Assembly (NCBI GenBank): GCA_964398945.1
Contig: CAYNOT010000017.1
Span: 53,420-117,419, forward strand
Length of the DNA: 64,000 nt
Reading direction: 5' to 3'
Origin: JBGTGG01 sp964398945
GTDB taxonomy: Bacteria > Bacteroidota > Bacteroidia > Cytophagales > Cyclobacteriaceae
Shown here: in pieces, positions 1 to 8,552 of the stretch
Layout: each line of letters starts with the position of its first letter
Position numbering within the stretch: the stretch's first letter is position 1
Program-made: the position numbers and the translations under genes
Notes under the pieces: model-generated
Told to the model about the DNA's origin: nothing
Database searches by the model: none
Seen by the model: only the letters and a program-made list of their open reading frames with translations

Positions 1-361
1 AGAAGTGCGCATTGCTTTTGTGTTTACCAACGACAACGGCAACAACGTGTTTGTTGACAATATTGAATTTTATACTTCAGATGATCCCTCCCCGCCTCAA
101 ACCACCAAGCCCTTTGTAGTTTACATGACGGGAGCCGGTGAATTTGGTGATTTCAAAATCACCTTTGACCTGGAAACGCGACAAGATGTACACTTGCAGG
201 TTGTGGATATGATTGGAAGAACGTTTACGGAGCAACTGCTTCCCAATACCCTCAACCAAACCTATTCGGTTTCCCTTACGGATGCTGCTACCGGTATTTA
301 TATTGTAAGGCTCCGGCTCAACGGATCATATTTTGCAACCAAAGTTTATGTGGCGAAGTAA
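1..361 (+). CDS. T9SS type A sorting domain protein, C-terminal part only
   Basis: Only the 3' end of a gene that begins before the window; the frame is open from base 2 to the stop at 359-361. The last ~85 residues look like a type IX secretion C-terminal domain: a short beta sandwich with a V-x-D-M-x-G-R segment and a final G-I-Y-I-V-R-L strand followed by a lysine near the end. In Bacteroidota such domains direct a cargo protein through the outer membrane and are then removed. The function of the cargo cannot be told because its body is missing. A GTG at 5 exists but is internal to the frame and need not be a start. Confidence 0.85.
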   Translation, partial: EVRIAFVFTNDNGNNVFVDNIEFYTSDDPSPPQTTKPFVVYMTGAGEFGDFKITFDLETRQDVHLQVVDMIGRTFTEQLLPNTLNQTYSVSLTDAATGIYIVRLRLNGSYFATKVYVAK

Positions 362-372
362 CCGGGTGTTCT

Positions 373-380
373 TATCTTTG
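373..380 (+). promoter_or_regulatory. Bacteroidota -7 promoter box TATCTTTG upstream of ddl
   Basis: Perfect match to the TAnnTTTG -7 element, 15 nt before the ddl start. No clean TTTG -33 element is seen at the usual distance. Confidence 0.45.
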
Positions 381-395
381 AGCAAAGTGTAGTCC

Positions 396-1481
396 ATGGC
401 AGAAAAAAAGAAAGTAGCAATTTTGTATGGTGGAAAATCGGTAGAGCATGGGGTTTCCATCAATTCAGCGCGCAATATCTTCGAATACATCAACAAAGAT
501 TTATTCGAGCCCATCCCGATAGGGATTACAACAAAAGGAAAGTGGTTCTTAACATCCGGTGTTGATAAAAATATAGAAAATGGCCAGGCACTATCCCTCT
601 CTCTAAACCCGGCCAACCCCGTTTTTAAAATTGAAGGAAGCAATCAAACTTTCACCACGGATATTGTTTTTCCGGTATTGCATGGGACCGATGGTGAAGA
701 CGGCAGCATTCAGGGACTCATCAAAGCGTTGGACATCCCGATGGTGGGAACGGGTGTTTTAGGTTCTTCTGTTTCCATGAGCAAAATTGTTTCGAAGCGG
801 TTGTTGGAAAATGCGGGCTTACCGGTTACAAAATTCCTGAGCTATACCTTTTCGGAAAAAGTGAAACTAAATTTTAAAACAATTGCTGATACACTGGGGC
901 TTCCGTTTATGGTGAAGGCGGCAAGCCTGGGTTCTTCCGTTGGCGTTTCAAAAGTTAGTTCAGAAAATGATTTTGATAATGCTGTTGCAGAAGCTTTTCG
1001 GTATGACAATGCGTTGCTGATTGAAGAGTTTGTAAAAGGACGTGAAATTGAATGCGCCATCCTTGGCAACGAACCACCACGGGCCTCCGATCCCGGTGAA
1101 ATCATGATCAGCGGCCATTATGATTTCTATACCTTTGATGCCAAATATGTGGACGGTGATGCAGTAAAAATCGAAGTTCCTGCCAGGCTCGATTCCGCCA
1201 TCATCGAAAAGGTAAAAGATGTTTCGGTTCGTGCGTATCAAACCTTGCACTGCGAAGATTTTTCACGGGTCGATTTGTTCGTGACCGCGGATGGGAAAGT
1301 CTATGTAAATGAAATCAACACCATCCCGGGATTTACCAATTCGAGCATGTATCCGATGATGTGGAAACAGCATGGTATTTCGTTTCCGGATTTAATCACC
1401 GAATTGATACAACTGGCAACCACCCGGTTTGAAAAAAATAAAAGGATTGATCATGAGTTTCAATCAAACCTGAAGTTTTAG
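396..1481 (+). CDS. ddl: D-alanine--D-alanine ligase
   Basis: Joins two D-alanines with ATP to make the dipeptide that ends the peptidoglycan stem peptide; cytoplasmic. The 361 residues match family length. The N-terminal Y-G-G-K-S-V-E-H segment is the D-Ala-binding loop; the ATP-grasp core carries G-R-E-I-E-C at about 215, and the Mg/ATP-binding V-N-E-I-N-T-I-P-G is at about 304-312. ATG follows a TATCTTTG box by 15 nt. The next gene (PASTA protein) is also cell-wall themed and on the same strand 106 bp downstream; the spacer has a short hairpin but no clear terminator. Assignment to Ddl is firm; A or B subtype cannot be given. Confidence 0.96.
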   Translation: MAEKKKVAILYGGKSVEHGVSINSARNIFEYINKDLFEPIPIGITTKGKWFLTSGVDKNIENGQALSLSLNPANPVFKIEGSNQTFTTDIVFPVLHGTDGEDGSIQGLIKALDIPMVGTGVLGSSVSMSKIVSKRLLENAGLPVTKFLSYTFSEKVKLNFKTIADTLGLPFMVKAASLGSSVGVSKVSSENDFDNAVAEAFRYDNALLIEEFVKGREIECAILGNEPPRASDPGEIMISGHYDFYTFDAKYVDGDAVKIEVPARLDSAIIEKVKDVSVRAYQTLHCEDFSRVDLFVTADGKVYVNEINTIPGFTNSSMYPMMWKQHGISFPDLITELIQLATTRFEKNKRIDHEFQSNLKF

Positions 1482-1587
1482 GCTTCGCTGAACGCAGCCT
1501 GGCAAGCCGGTGAAAAGCCGGACAATCCGTGGAAAGAGAAGTGCAGCAAATGATTTTTTTGTATACTTGAATTGATAAAAACTGTGT

Positions 1588-2412
1588 ATGGGACCTAGCC
1601 TGAAGAAATTTAAAACCGACTCAATAAAAGGATTCTTGATTCATCTGGGGGTTATGGCCAGCTTCCTTTTGATTTTGGCGCTTTTGTTTTTCTACGCCTA
1701 TTTGCCGGGCGCTACAAATAAAGATCAAACCATTACGGTGCCCCCTATTGAAGGCATGAGTATCCACGAACTGGAGGATTTCTTAGGCAAGAGGAATTTA
1801 CGATGGGAAGTAAATGATTCATCGTATTCAGATGAAGTACCTCCCCTTACGATATTGAAACAATTCCCGGCAGCCGGTTCCCTCGTAAAAGAAAACCGTA
1901 AAATCTTTATCTCGGTAAACCGGGTCCAACCGCCTACGGTACCTGTTCCGAACTTAATTGACGGCTCGTTGTTGAATGCACATGCTGTATTGAAGGGCAA
2001 CGACCTGAAACCCGGAAAAATCCAGTTGAAATCAAGTCCATTTCTCAACCTGGTGTTGGAAATGCAGTACCAAGGTCGCCCTGTTGAAACAGGCACACGC
2101 ATCCCAAAAGGCTCTGTTATCGATTTGGTGGTGGGTGATGGGGGCAGCAAAGATGTAGCTGCACCGTATGTTATCGGGCTTACAATTGAAGATGCGAAAG
2201 TGCTCTTGTTCGGCAATAACCTGAACATCACGGTTGAGCTGATCGGTGATACTTTAGGTGTCAATCCGGTAATCCTCAAACAAAAGCCGCATCCTTACGA
2301 AAATATCCGGGTGGGTGATGTCGTTGAATTGTGGGTAGGAAAAGAAGGTACACCTGTTCCTCAAGAGGAAGATGACCTCGAAGATGGAGGAATGGAAGAT
2401 GAAGTCGATTAA
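1588..2412 (+). CDS. PASTA domain-containing membrane protein
   Basis: A 274-residue protein with a short cytoplasmic N-terminus, one membrane helix at about 19-38 and three successive PASTA repeats (about 46-112, 116-186, 190-256), then an acidic tail rich in E and D. PASTA domains bind peptidoglycan or muropeptides in kinases and PBPs; here no kinase or transpeptidase domain is attached, so it is a stand-alone periplasmic PASTA protein anchored in the inner membrane. It sits directly after ddl, which fits a wall-related role (inference). Start chosen because the hydrophobic anchor follows at normal distance. Confidence 0.88.
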   Translation: MGPSLKKFKTDSIKGFLIHLGVMASFLLILALLFFYAYLPGATNKDQTITVPPIEGMSIHELEDFLGKRNLRWEVNDSSYSDEVPPLTILKQFPAAGSLVKENRKIFISVNRVQPPTVPVPNLIDGSLLNAHAVLKGNDLKPGKIQLKSSPFLNLVLEMQYQGRPVETGTRIPKGSVIDLVVGDGGSKDVAAPYVIGLTIEDAKVLLFGNNLNITVELIGDTLGVNPVILKQKPHPYENIRVGDVVELWVGKEGTPVPQEEDDLEDGGMEDEVD

Positions 2413-2460
2413 AAACCAACGCTTATTTTTTTCTCAAAAAAAATATTGTCTTTAAAAGGA

Positions 2461-4341
2461 ATGAAACAATGTCTGCTGCTAATGGCCTTTGTTTTCATGT
2501 ATCAATTTGCCTGGGCTCAACTCGCTGAGCAACCGCTGCACCAATCCATTCCAAAACAAAACAAAGAAAAAAGCACAGCCCGCATCCAAAGTTTTCCGCC
2601 AATTTCCCTTCCCTTTTGGGATGACTTTTCTTTTCGGACACCGGGCTACCCCGACTCACTATGGACTGAATATGCAACCGTGTCTTTTTCGGATGGCATC
2701 GCGATCAGGCCGCCCACAATATATACAGCCTCTTTCGATGGATTAAAAGCAGATGGAACGCCTTACGATACAAATGACCAGGAGGCAACTGGGTACACCG
2801 ATGTTTTAACTTCCCAGTTAATAAAAATGGCGGAGGTACCTGTTCCTGAAAGAGGGACCGTGTATTTTAGTTTCTTCTTTCAATGGCGAGGACACGGGGA
2901 AGCACCGGATGAAGAAGATTTTCTGGCAGTAGAATTCCTGAATAGTGATACGATCTGGACCGAAATCGATAGGATCCAAACGGATGGATCGTTTAGCCAA
3001 TCAATTTTTTATCCTAAAATTTATCAGGTCACCGCGCCCTACTTTCATGATGAATTTCAATTTAGGTTTCGAAGCCATGGCCGGGTTTCCGGCCCATACG
3101 ATATGTGGCACATCGACTATGTATTTTTGGCAAAAGGACGGAATGCCACTGACATGAGTTTCCCCGATCAGGCTATTACATCAAAACTCTCCCCTTTATT
3201 TGAGAACTATACTTCTATTCCGGTAAACCATTTTTTCAATACAAAACCCCTGGAAGCCCCGACTTTCGGTATTTACAATTTACGTGTTGGACTTCCGGAA
3301 CCACTTGCGTATCGTGTGGATGGAACGTTTACCAATTACATTGGTGATGCACCTACGACCCATCAGGTATTGTTGCGAAAAGGAATTCCTATTAATGCAA
3401 TACCTTCTTTAACACATATTCAGGAAACCATTGGAACCCTTCCCGATCCCGATGATCCTTTGCAATTCAATCCAACTGCCGACTCAATATTGATTACGTT
3501 GAAAACCTCGCTATACACCGGTGATGTTGTTGACAGTTTGGGAGTAACTGCTGTTGATTACTTGGACCGTTATATCCCCATTGATTTTCGCGCCAATGAT
3601 ACCATCAACACTTCGTACAAGTTAAAGGACTACTATGCATACGATGATGGTGTTGCAGAGTTCAGCACATACCTTACCAGGCAAGGCAACCAACTTGCGT
3701 ATCAATTTGATATGTTGACCAGCGAGGTTGATACGTTGATTGGCTTCCGCGCATATTTTCCGTTTTACGGAGGGGCAACCAGCATTTTGAATGTGTTCGT
3801 TTGGGGCGATGATGATGGCCTACCTGGAAACGTGCTTGCATCCCGTTATAATATTACGCTGCAAAAAAATGGGACGAACGAGTTTATGGACATATTTTTT
3901 GCACCGGCCATTTTGGTGAGCAATAAATTTTATGTTGGTTGGGAAGAACCTGCCAACCGTGTGCATATTGGCCTTGACAAAAACCACGACACCGGTGATA
4001 AAATTTTTGTGAACACCAAGGGCTTTTGGGTTCAGAATGACATCGTAACCGGAAGTTTAATGATCAGGCCAATTTTTGGGGGCGGGGATATTGTAACCAG
4101 TATTGAAAATCCAGATGATCCGATTACGCTTTACCCCAACCCAAACAATGGAAGTTTTCACGTTGATACAGAAAGCCGGATCGTTGCCATCCACGACCTC
4201 ACTGGTCGCGAAATTTCTTTTACAGCAAGCCCGGGCGATGATGATCAATTGGTCTCCTTACAACATCCAGCACCCGGTATTTACATTGTGCGTTCAACGC
4301 GCAATGGAAAAATCAACACTCAAAAAATTGTTGTGTATTAA
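2461..4341 (+). CDS. secreted T9SS type A sorting domain protein
   Basis: The ATG at 2461 is preferred over a TTG 15 bases upstream because it opens directly into a signal peptide (M-K-Q-C-L-L-L, cut after W-A near residue 19). The ~550-residue middle has no family I recognise; it is rich in aromatic beta-strand segments (repeated W-x-D, Y-D-x-W-H-I-D-Y motif near residue 220), as in surface adhesin-like cargo. The last ~75 residues form a type A C-terminal sorting domain: L-Y-P-N-P-N-N-G-S-F start, G-R-E middle, G-I-Y-I-V-R end. It should be exported by Sec and then by T9SS to the cell surface. Confidence 0.9.
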   Translation: MKQCLLLMAFVFMYQFAWAQLAEQPLHQSIPKQNKEKSTARIQSFPPISLPFWDDFSFRTPGYPDSLWTEYATVSFSDGIAIRPPTIYTASFDGLKADGTPYDTNDQEATGYTDVLTSQLIKMAEVPVPERGTVYFSFFFQWRGHGEAPDEEDFLAVEFLNSDTIWTEIDRIQTDGSFSQSIFYPKIYQVTAPYFHDEFQFRFRSHGRVSGPYDMWHIDYVFLAKGRNATDMSFPDQAITSKLSPLFENYTSIPVNHFFNTKPLEAPTFGIYNLRVGLPEPLAYRVDGTFTNYIGDAPTTHQVLLRKGIPINAIPSLTHIQETIGTLPDPDDPLQFNPTADSILITLKTSLYTGDVVDSLGVTAVDYLDRYIPIDFRANDTINTSYKLKDYYAYDDGVAEFSTYLTRQGNQLAYQFDMLTSEVDTLIGFRAYFPFYGGATSILNVFVWGDDDGLPGNVLASRYNITLQKNGTNEFMDIFFAPAILVSNKFYVGWEEPANRVHIGLDKNHDTGDKIFVNTKGFWVQNDIVTGSLMIRPIFGGGDIVTSIENPDDPITLYPNPNNGSFHVDTESRIVAIHDLTGREISFTASPGDDDQLVSLQHPAPGIYIVRSTRNGKINTQKIVVY

Positions 4342-4356
4342 CGTTGGTTAGAATTT

Positions 4357-4396
4357 AAATCTTTAAATCTCCAAATTATCAAATTATCAAATTTTA
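4357..4396. repeat. 8-bp-period spacer repeat (AAATNNNN words)
   Basis: Five consecutive octamers each starting AAAT (4357, 4365, 4373, 4381, 4389), two of them identical (AAATTATC). It fills the gap between two convergent genes and runs into the stop codon of the M50 protease gene. Confidence 0.7.
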
Positions 4397-5506
4397 ACGT
4401 ATCGGTGCAGGGCTAAAGCACAACACAAAAATCGCCAACGCAATCCATCCCAGGATTTGCCGGGTGCGATCAAGCGGTACTTCAATGGGTGCGCGCGGAT
4501 GCTCCACGCCAATAAACCTGCCGATCACTACCGCAAACAACAACCAGCCTGTATAACCATTTACCGTTGGGAATTGCCAAACAAATACAAACTGGGTTGC
4601 AAAGATCAAACATGCCGTCATAATCATATCACGTTTCGGCCAGCGCAATCCATGCAATACGAAATACAGGAAAATGATATAGCCCGGTATCCAAATCAGC
4701 AATTCATCCATGGGCATACCCGGATGAACAACCCCCAATCCTGAATAAAATAGAAGCGCGATAAAAATCACCGAAGCAATTTGCTTGTGCCTTCTAAAGC
4801 CAACCAATCCATGCAACACATGTCCGCCATCCAATTGCCCGATTGGCAAGAGGTTGATGCTTGTAAAAACCAAGGCCAGAAATCCGGCAAACAAAAATGG
4901 ATAATGCATAATCTCATTTTGGTGCGGCATCCGGGAAGGATCCGCTACAAACTTCTCAAAGAACATGAACAGGAGGTTGCTGCCCATTTTGATATTCAAT
5001 GTATTTTCAGATTCAGTATAAACATGGTTGGCATAGTCAAGTCCATATTGTTCGTACTCAGGATGGATTGAAAAAATATACTCCGCTGGCGGCAGGTGTG
5101 TAAACCCGTACACCAATACAACCATCGCCATTACAAAACCAGCCAATGGCCCGGCAATCCCGATATCAAAATTCACTTTATTGGAAGGCGGACGGCTTTT
5201 TAACCGGATCAACGCCCCCATCGTTCCAATGGATAAAAAAATTGGCGGTATAGGAATATAATATGGAAGGGTGGCTTTAACCTTATGATACATCGCTGTA
5301 AAATAATGGCCGAACTCATGTACTGTTAGGATCAACAGAAAGGGGACTGAAAAAGGCAATCCGCTTTTGAAATCACTCCAGGAAAAATCAGGGCTATAAA
5401 AAATATTTTTACCATGCGTCCACTCAACGCCAGCTAAGGTTGTAGTAACACATGTGATAACAAAAAGTAGTATTTGAAAAGCAACGCGCTTTTGATCTTT
5501 GTCCAT
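4394..5506 (-). CDS. site-2 protease family (M50) membrane metalloprotease
   Basis: A 370-residue polytopic membrane protein. The zinc motif H-E-F-G-H is at 63-67 in a membrane segment and the third ligand lies in L-D-G-G-H at 225-229, both hallmarks of M50 intramembrane proteases. No PDZ domain is seen between the two motifs, so it is the short S2P type rather than RseP. The substrate is unknown. The start codon overlaps the stop of the HAD gene by one base (TAATG), so the two are translationally coupled. It converges on the T9SS cargo gene at 2461-4341. Confidence 0.92.
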   Translation of the reverse strand: MDKDQKRVAFQILLFVITCVTTTLAGVEWTHGKNIFYSPDFSWSDFKSGLPFSVPFLLILTVHEFGHYFTAMYHKVKATLPYYIPIPPIFLSIGTMGALIRLKSRPPSNKVNFDIGIAGPLAGFVMAMVVLVYGFTHLPPAEYIFSIHPEYEQYGLDYANHVYTESENTLNIKMGSNLLFMFFEKFVADPSRMPHQNEIMHYPFLFAGFLALVFTSINLLPIGQLDGGHVLHGLVGFRRHKQIASVIFIALLFYSGLGVVHPGMPMDELLIWIPGYIIFLYFVLHGLRWPKRDMIMTACLIFATQFVFVWQFPTVNGYTGWLLFAVVIGRFIGVEHPRAPIEVPLDRTRQILGWIALAIFVLCFSPAPIR

Positions 5507-6138
5507 TAGAATAAAGTGTATAAAAAATCGGGGGAAGGAATATGAATGGTTTTGATCCCAACCTTGTCTGCCCCCTCCAGGTTGCCGACATTATCATCAA
5601 GAAAAACAGTCTGGTGAGGAATTAATCCATTTTCATCCAACACCTGTTTATAAATTTCAATATCCGGTTTTCGCTTGCCCATTAAATGGGAGTAATAATC
5701 TTTATGGAAACAGGAACCCAATGTAGACATGGAAAAGGGGGCCAGGCTTACCCTGTTAAAATAGTCGAGGTGTATGCCGTTGGTATTGCTCAATAAAAAA
5801 GTTGTATAGTGTTGCTTTAACGCTGTCAGCAATTTCAGTTTCCCTTTCGGTAAATTCTTTAACATGGCCACCCAACACCTGTCAATTGCTTCATCCGTTG
5901 CTGCTATCCGATAAACACTACGGATAAAATCACGGAACTCGCGATCACTTAAGGCCCCCCTTTCATATTGTTCAAATTCCTCTGAAGAAACAAAGATGTT
6001 TTTTATCTCATCCTGCGGCAGGCCAGAAAGCTGTGCAAAAGAAGTAAGTGTACTTTCAACAGAAAGATCGAGGATAACACCGCCTAAATCGAAAATAATA
6101 TTTTTAATGGAGGGATCGTCCGTAATTTTTTGTGACAT
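5506..6138 (-). CDS. HAD family hydrolase (HAD-IA phosphatase)
   Basis: The ATG at 6138 (M-S-Q-K-I) is preferred over one 33 bases upstream because the HAD core starts soon after. From it the protein has 210 residues. Motif I is F-D-L-G-G-V with nucleophile D17, motif II is L-S-N-T, motif III lysine is in K-R-K-P-D, and motif IV is F-L-D-D-N. This is the layout of small-molecule phosphatases or beta-phosphoglucomutase-like enzymes; the substrate cannot be read. Coupled by a one-base overlap to the downstream M50 protease gene. Confidence 0.92.
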   Translation of the reverse strand: MSQKITDDPSIKNIIFDLGGVILDLSVESTLTSFAQLSGLPQDEIKNIFVSSEEFEQYERGALSDREFRDFIRSVYRIAATDEAIDRCWVAMLKNLPKGKLKLLTALKQHYTTFLLSNTNGIHLDYFNRVSLAPFSMSTLGSCFHKDYYSHLMGKRKPDIEIYKQVLDENGLIPHQTVFLDDNVGNLEGADKVGIKTIHIPSPDFLYTLF

Positions 6139-6175
6139 GCAACTAAATTTGAAAGCCACAAAACTACTCAAATTT

Positions 6176-6231
6176 ACTGGATACTGGATACTGGTTGCTG
6201 AATCCAGTATCTAGAGTCTAGTATCCAGCAA
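6176..6231. repeat. 7-bp-period palindromic spacer repeat (ACTGGAT words)
   Basis: Eight consecutive 7-mers from 6176: actggat occurs twice, then actggtt, gctgaat, ccagtat, ctagagt, ctagtat, ccagcaa. The first and second halves are near inverse complements. It lies between two minus-strand genes and its right part (6211-6231) encodes the last codons of the DUF4407 gene. Confidence 0.75.
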
Positions 6232-7269
6232 TCCAATCTCCAACCGCTCGGCAACATACTCCTTTTCGATGTTCGGTAGTTTTGTACTGCGCTTTCGGGT
6301 ATATGCATTGATCTTGGCCAATTCTTCTACCTGCTTCGTGGCAAAACCATATTCTTCGATCTTCAACAGATTATCATACGGTCCGGTACCCGAAATTAAT
6401 TTTACTAAAACCGGGGATGTTTCCACCATGATAAACAAAAACATAATAAACCAATTGGCAATCCAGATTGCCCAACTGTTTTCGGCTAAACGCGATAAGG
6501 CTTCCATTCGGGAAGCAGGCCCATCCAGTTTTTGGTTTTCCAATCCGGCCAAGTCAGCAGTCTTTAAACCATCAAGCCGGGAAATGGCGGCCAGTTTTTC
6601 CGATATCAATGCGTTGTTCTTTTTACTCAGTTCATGAAGCTCTTGGTCGACCCGGTCTGCATCTGCTTTTTTGATTTGATAAATCGGCCCGGCATTTCTT
6701 TTCTGCGTGCCACCTGTTCCATCCGCTTCTTCTTGTGCAATGCGCCTGAGTTCATTCCGGTTTTGTTCTTTTACAAGTATCTCTGCTTTTAGAATTTCGA
6801 TCTCTCCCATTAGGTTTTGAATCGCAGGTTCATGGCGGATGCGCACCTGCCCTTCTTGTCGCGCCAATACTTCCTGTTCCATAACCGCCAGCTCCCCTCC
6901 TATTTCTTTTTCAAAGATTTTCATCTCCAATGGTTTGGCGATAACAATCGAAATCAAGATGGCCAATATGATCCGTGGAATTGCCGTTTTGAATTCTTTA
7001 TTGAAGTTCCCTGATTTACGCATGCTCGAAACAATGTAGCGGTCAAGATTGAAAATCATGAGGCCCCAGACCAAACCAAAAAACCCGGCAATCCACACAT
7101 TATCAAATACGGTAAAGAGTGCATAGCCGGCAGCGAATGCTGCAAACACTCCAGTAAAAAAAATGGTAGCACCTATACCAACATACTTGCTTGATTCAGA
7201 GGGACATTTTTGGAGGGTGGCAATGTGGACACCGGAGCAAAGCCAGAAGAAGGTCTTGAGTTTTTCCAT
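6211..7269 (-). CDS. DUF4407 domain-containing membrane protein
   Basis: The open frame extends upstream, but ATG at 7269 (M-E-K-L-K-T-F-F) is the sensible start because the DUF4407 conserved region begins there. The 352-residue protein has four predicted membrane helices: two near 30-75, one near 105-125, and one near 260-285. Between the third and fourth lies a long charged coiled coil of about 120 residues. The L-D-R-Y-I-V-S-S motif after helix 2 is typical of the family. Function unknown; membrane sensor-like architecture. Oddly, the last six residues (L-L-D-T-R-L) are encoded by the heptamer repeat that fills the following spacer. Confidence 0.85.
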   Translation of the reverse strand: MEKLKTFFWLCSGVHIATLQKCPSESSKYVGIGATIFFTGVFAAFAAGYALFTVFDNVWIAGFFGLVWGLMIFNLDRYIVSSMRKSGNFNKEFKTAIPRIILAILISIVIAKPLEMKIFEKEIGGELAVMEQEVLARQEGQVRIRHEPAIQNLMGEIEILKAEILVKEQNRNELRRIAQEEADGTGGTQKRNAGPIYQIKKADADRVDQELHELSKKNNALISEKLAAISRLDGLKTADLAGLENQKLDGPASRMEALSRLAENSWAIWIANWFIMFLFIMVETSPVLVKLISGTGPYDNLLKIEEYGFATKQVEELAKINAYTRKRSTKLPNIEKEYVAERLEIGLLDTRL

Positions 7270-7564
7270 GGGATGGTAACGGAAAGTTGGTTGAGGATAT
7301 TGTAACGATCGAAGCACAAACAAAGCCAACAAATCAAGATTAGAAATTCCCAATGAAAATAAGGAAGTACCCTCCCCGGAATCGAACAAGCCGTTCAGAA
7401 ATGAACAATGGCGTGTACGAACGTGTACAAATAACAGAAAGGAAATTACTCCGTATTAGGTAGTGGAATTGTGACTAAACGTAAACGGAGTCCGTCATTC
7501 AAAGCGTAAGCGATGAATCTTTCAAGGAAATTAGAAATTATCAAATTAGTAATCAGAAATTTAA
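7270..7564. other. divergent intergenic region DUF4407 | yccF
   Basis: No gene seen. It contains a tandem 10-bp direct repeat, CGTGTACGAA at 7412-7421 followed at once by CGTGTACAAA at 7422-7431, possibly a regulator site for either divergent gene. It also holds an A+T-rich heptamer-periodic stretch at 7528-7562 just before yccF. A 10-bp match to the tRNA T-arm (GGAATCGAAC, 7378-7387) does not fold as a tRNA. Confidence 0.5.
7528..7562. repeat. short 7-bp-period A+T-rich repeat
   Basis: Five 7-mers built on AAATTA (aaattag, aaattat, caaatta, gtaatca, gaaattt) ending two bases before the yccF start codon. Same style as the other heptamer spacers but lower complexity, so less certain. Confidence 0.4.
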
Positions 7565-7933
7565 ATGAAGTTCATTGGAAACTTAATCTGGCTGGTCTTT
7601 GGCGGCATCTTTATCGCCATTGAATACCTTGTATGTAGCCTCGCCTTAATCATCACGATCATTGGAATACCATTCGGTATTCAAACCCTTAAACTTGCCG
7701 GGCTTGCCTTGTGGCCATTTGGAAGGGAAGTGCATTCCGCTCCTTCTGCTTCGGGATGCTTATCGGTGATCATGAATATTATCTGGATTGTCTTTGGTGG
7801 TTTTTGGATTTGCTTATCGCACATCGGTTTTGGTATCCTGTTTTGCATTTCCATAATCGGAATTCCTTTTGGGTTGCAACATTTCAAATTAGCGACCCTG
7901 GCGTTGACGCCTTTTGGGAAAGAAATTGTTTGA
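7565..7933 (+). CDS. YccF domain-containing inner membrane protein
   Basis: A 122-residue protein made of two copies of a YccF-type hydrophobic unit. Each ends in the I-I-G-I-P-F-G motif (near residues 38-44 and 98-104) followed by L-A-x-L-A-L-W-P-F-G-like residues. Four membrane helices are expected. YccF proteins are small inner-membrane proteins of unknown role. The end of the gene borders an A+T-rich accessory patch. Confidence 0.9.
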   Translation: MKFIGNLIWLVFGGIFIAIEYLVCSLALIITIIGIPFGIQTLKLAGLALWPFGREVHSAPSASGCLSVIMNIIWIVFGGFWICLSHIGFGILFCISIIGIPFGLQHFKLATLALTPFGKEIV

Positions 7934-8328
7934 AAATATTCCGATCTTGTGCAGGTAAAAAAATCGAAAATGTTTACGAACTTTAGTGTGCTTGGAAAAG
8001 CAGGGCGGCCAGAATTCATTTTAACACAAATTGTATGAAGGGGGTTGGATCCTGTAAGTGATGAAATCCCTACTGATGGAACCGTCTGGTTTTATCAATG
8101 GAAATTCCCGGTATGGCCATTGTGATCAAACCTGAAGGTAGCATCAAAGGAGATATTATTGCCATGGGTATGAAAAGTGGTAAAAAAAAGAAATTTTCAA
8201 TTTTGGGACAATTATATACCCATTTTTAGTGCATTAAAGTCAATTTAATGAAACAATGAAACCTTTTTCTCTGAATACTGTTACAAGTGTTGCATTTGTA
8301 GCATATATTGCATCAGAAAAGCGGATAA
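7934..8328. other. 395-bp region without an intact gene
   Basis: A+T-rich compared with flanking genes. It contains a coding relic at 8039-8229 (separate entry). A weak promoter-like TATATTGC at 8304-8311 lies 17 nt before the following small ORF. Nothing else could be supported. Confidence 0.5.
8039..8229 (+). pseudogene. probable frameshifted gene relic, family unknown
   Basis: Two overlapping frames read like one protein broken by a single indel. The first (from 8039) gives D-P-V-S-D-E-I-P-T-D-G-T-V-W-F-Y-Q-W before running out of frame near 8098-8108. The second, open from 8077 with ATG at 8098 and TAG at 8227-8229, gives I-P-G-M-A-I-V-I-K-P-E-G-S-I-K-G-D-I and a lysine-rich tail. Alternatively the second frame is a genuine 43-residue small protein. 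No family recognised. Confidence 0.3.
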
Positions 8329-8529
8329 ATGGGTACTGTAGATTTTAAGCCATTAAAGTATATTACTTCGACATCTATTTCAAGTGTAGATACCGATGAT
8401 AATGGTAATACCATCTATATGAAACCTGCTAAACTGCACGGTAAAAATACAGTTCTAAGAATTGTCGTTCGTTCAGATAAAGACGTACTTAAAGCTAGAA
8501 ATCCTAAGTACGACCTACTGGTTCCCTAA
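8329..8529 (+). CDS. small hypothetical protein, first gene of a two-gene unit
   Basis: A 66-residue protein I do not recognise. It is mixed alpha/beta by eye, with a central S-V-D-T-D-D-N-G-N turn-like segment and a C-terminal basic stretch (R-S-D-K-D-V-L-K-A-R). No signal peptide or membrane helix. It is followed 23 bp later by a 189-residue gene in the same direction, an arrangement often seen in small antidote/effector pairs, though nothing in the sequence proves that. The pair is A+T-rich relative to its neighbours and lies between a gene relic and tRNA-Ile2, suggesting acquired DNA. Confidence 0.55.
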   Translation: MGTVDFKPLKYITSTSISSVDTDDNGNTIYMKPAKLHGKNTVLRIVVRSDKDVLKARNPKYDLLVP

Positions 8530-8552
8530 ATAATTTCAATTCACTTTCCTAA

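Noticed and set aside
1480..1521. Terminator after ddl (AGGCT/AGCCT and CCGG/CCGG hairpins)
   Set aside because: Stems of 4-5 bp without a following T run.
7376..7431. tRNA-like T-arm (GGAATCGAAC, also in tRNA-Ile2) 1.8 kb from the tRNA, suggesting an attachment-site duplication
   Set aside because: Only 10 bases match and they are the universal T-loop; the flanks do not form a T-stem or acceptor stem, and no integrase lies between.
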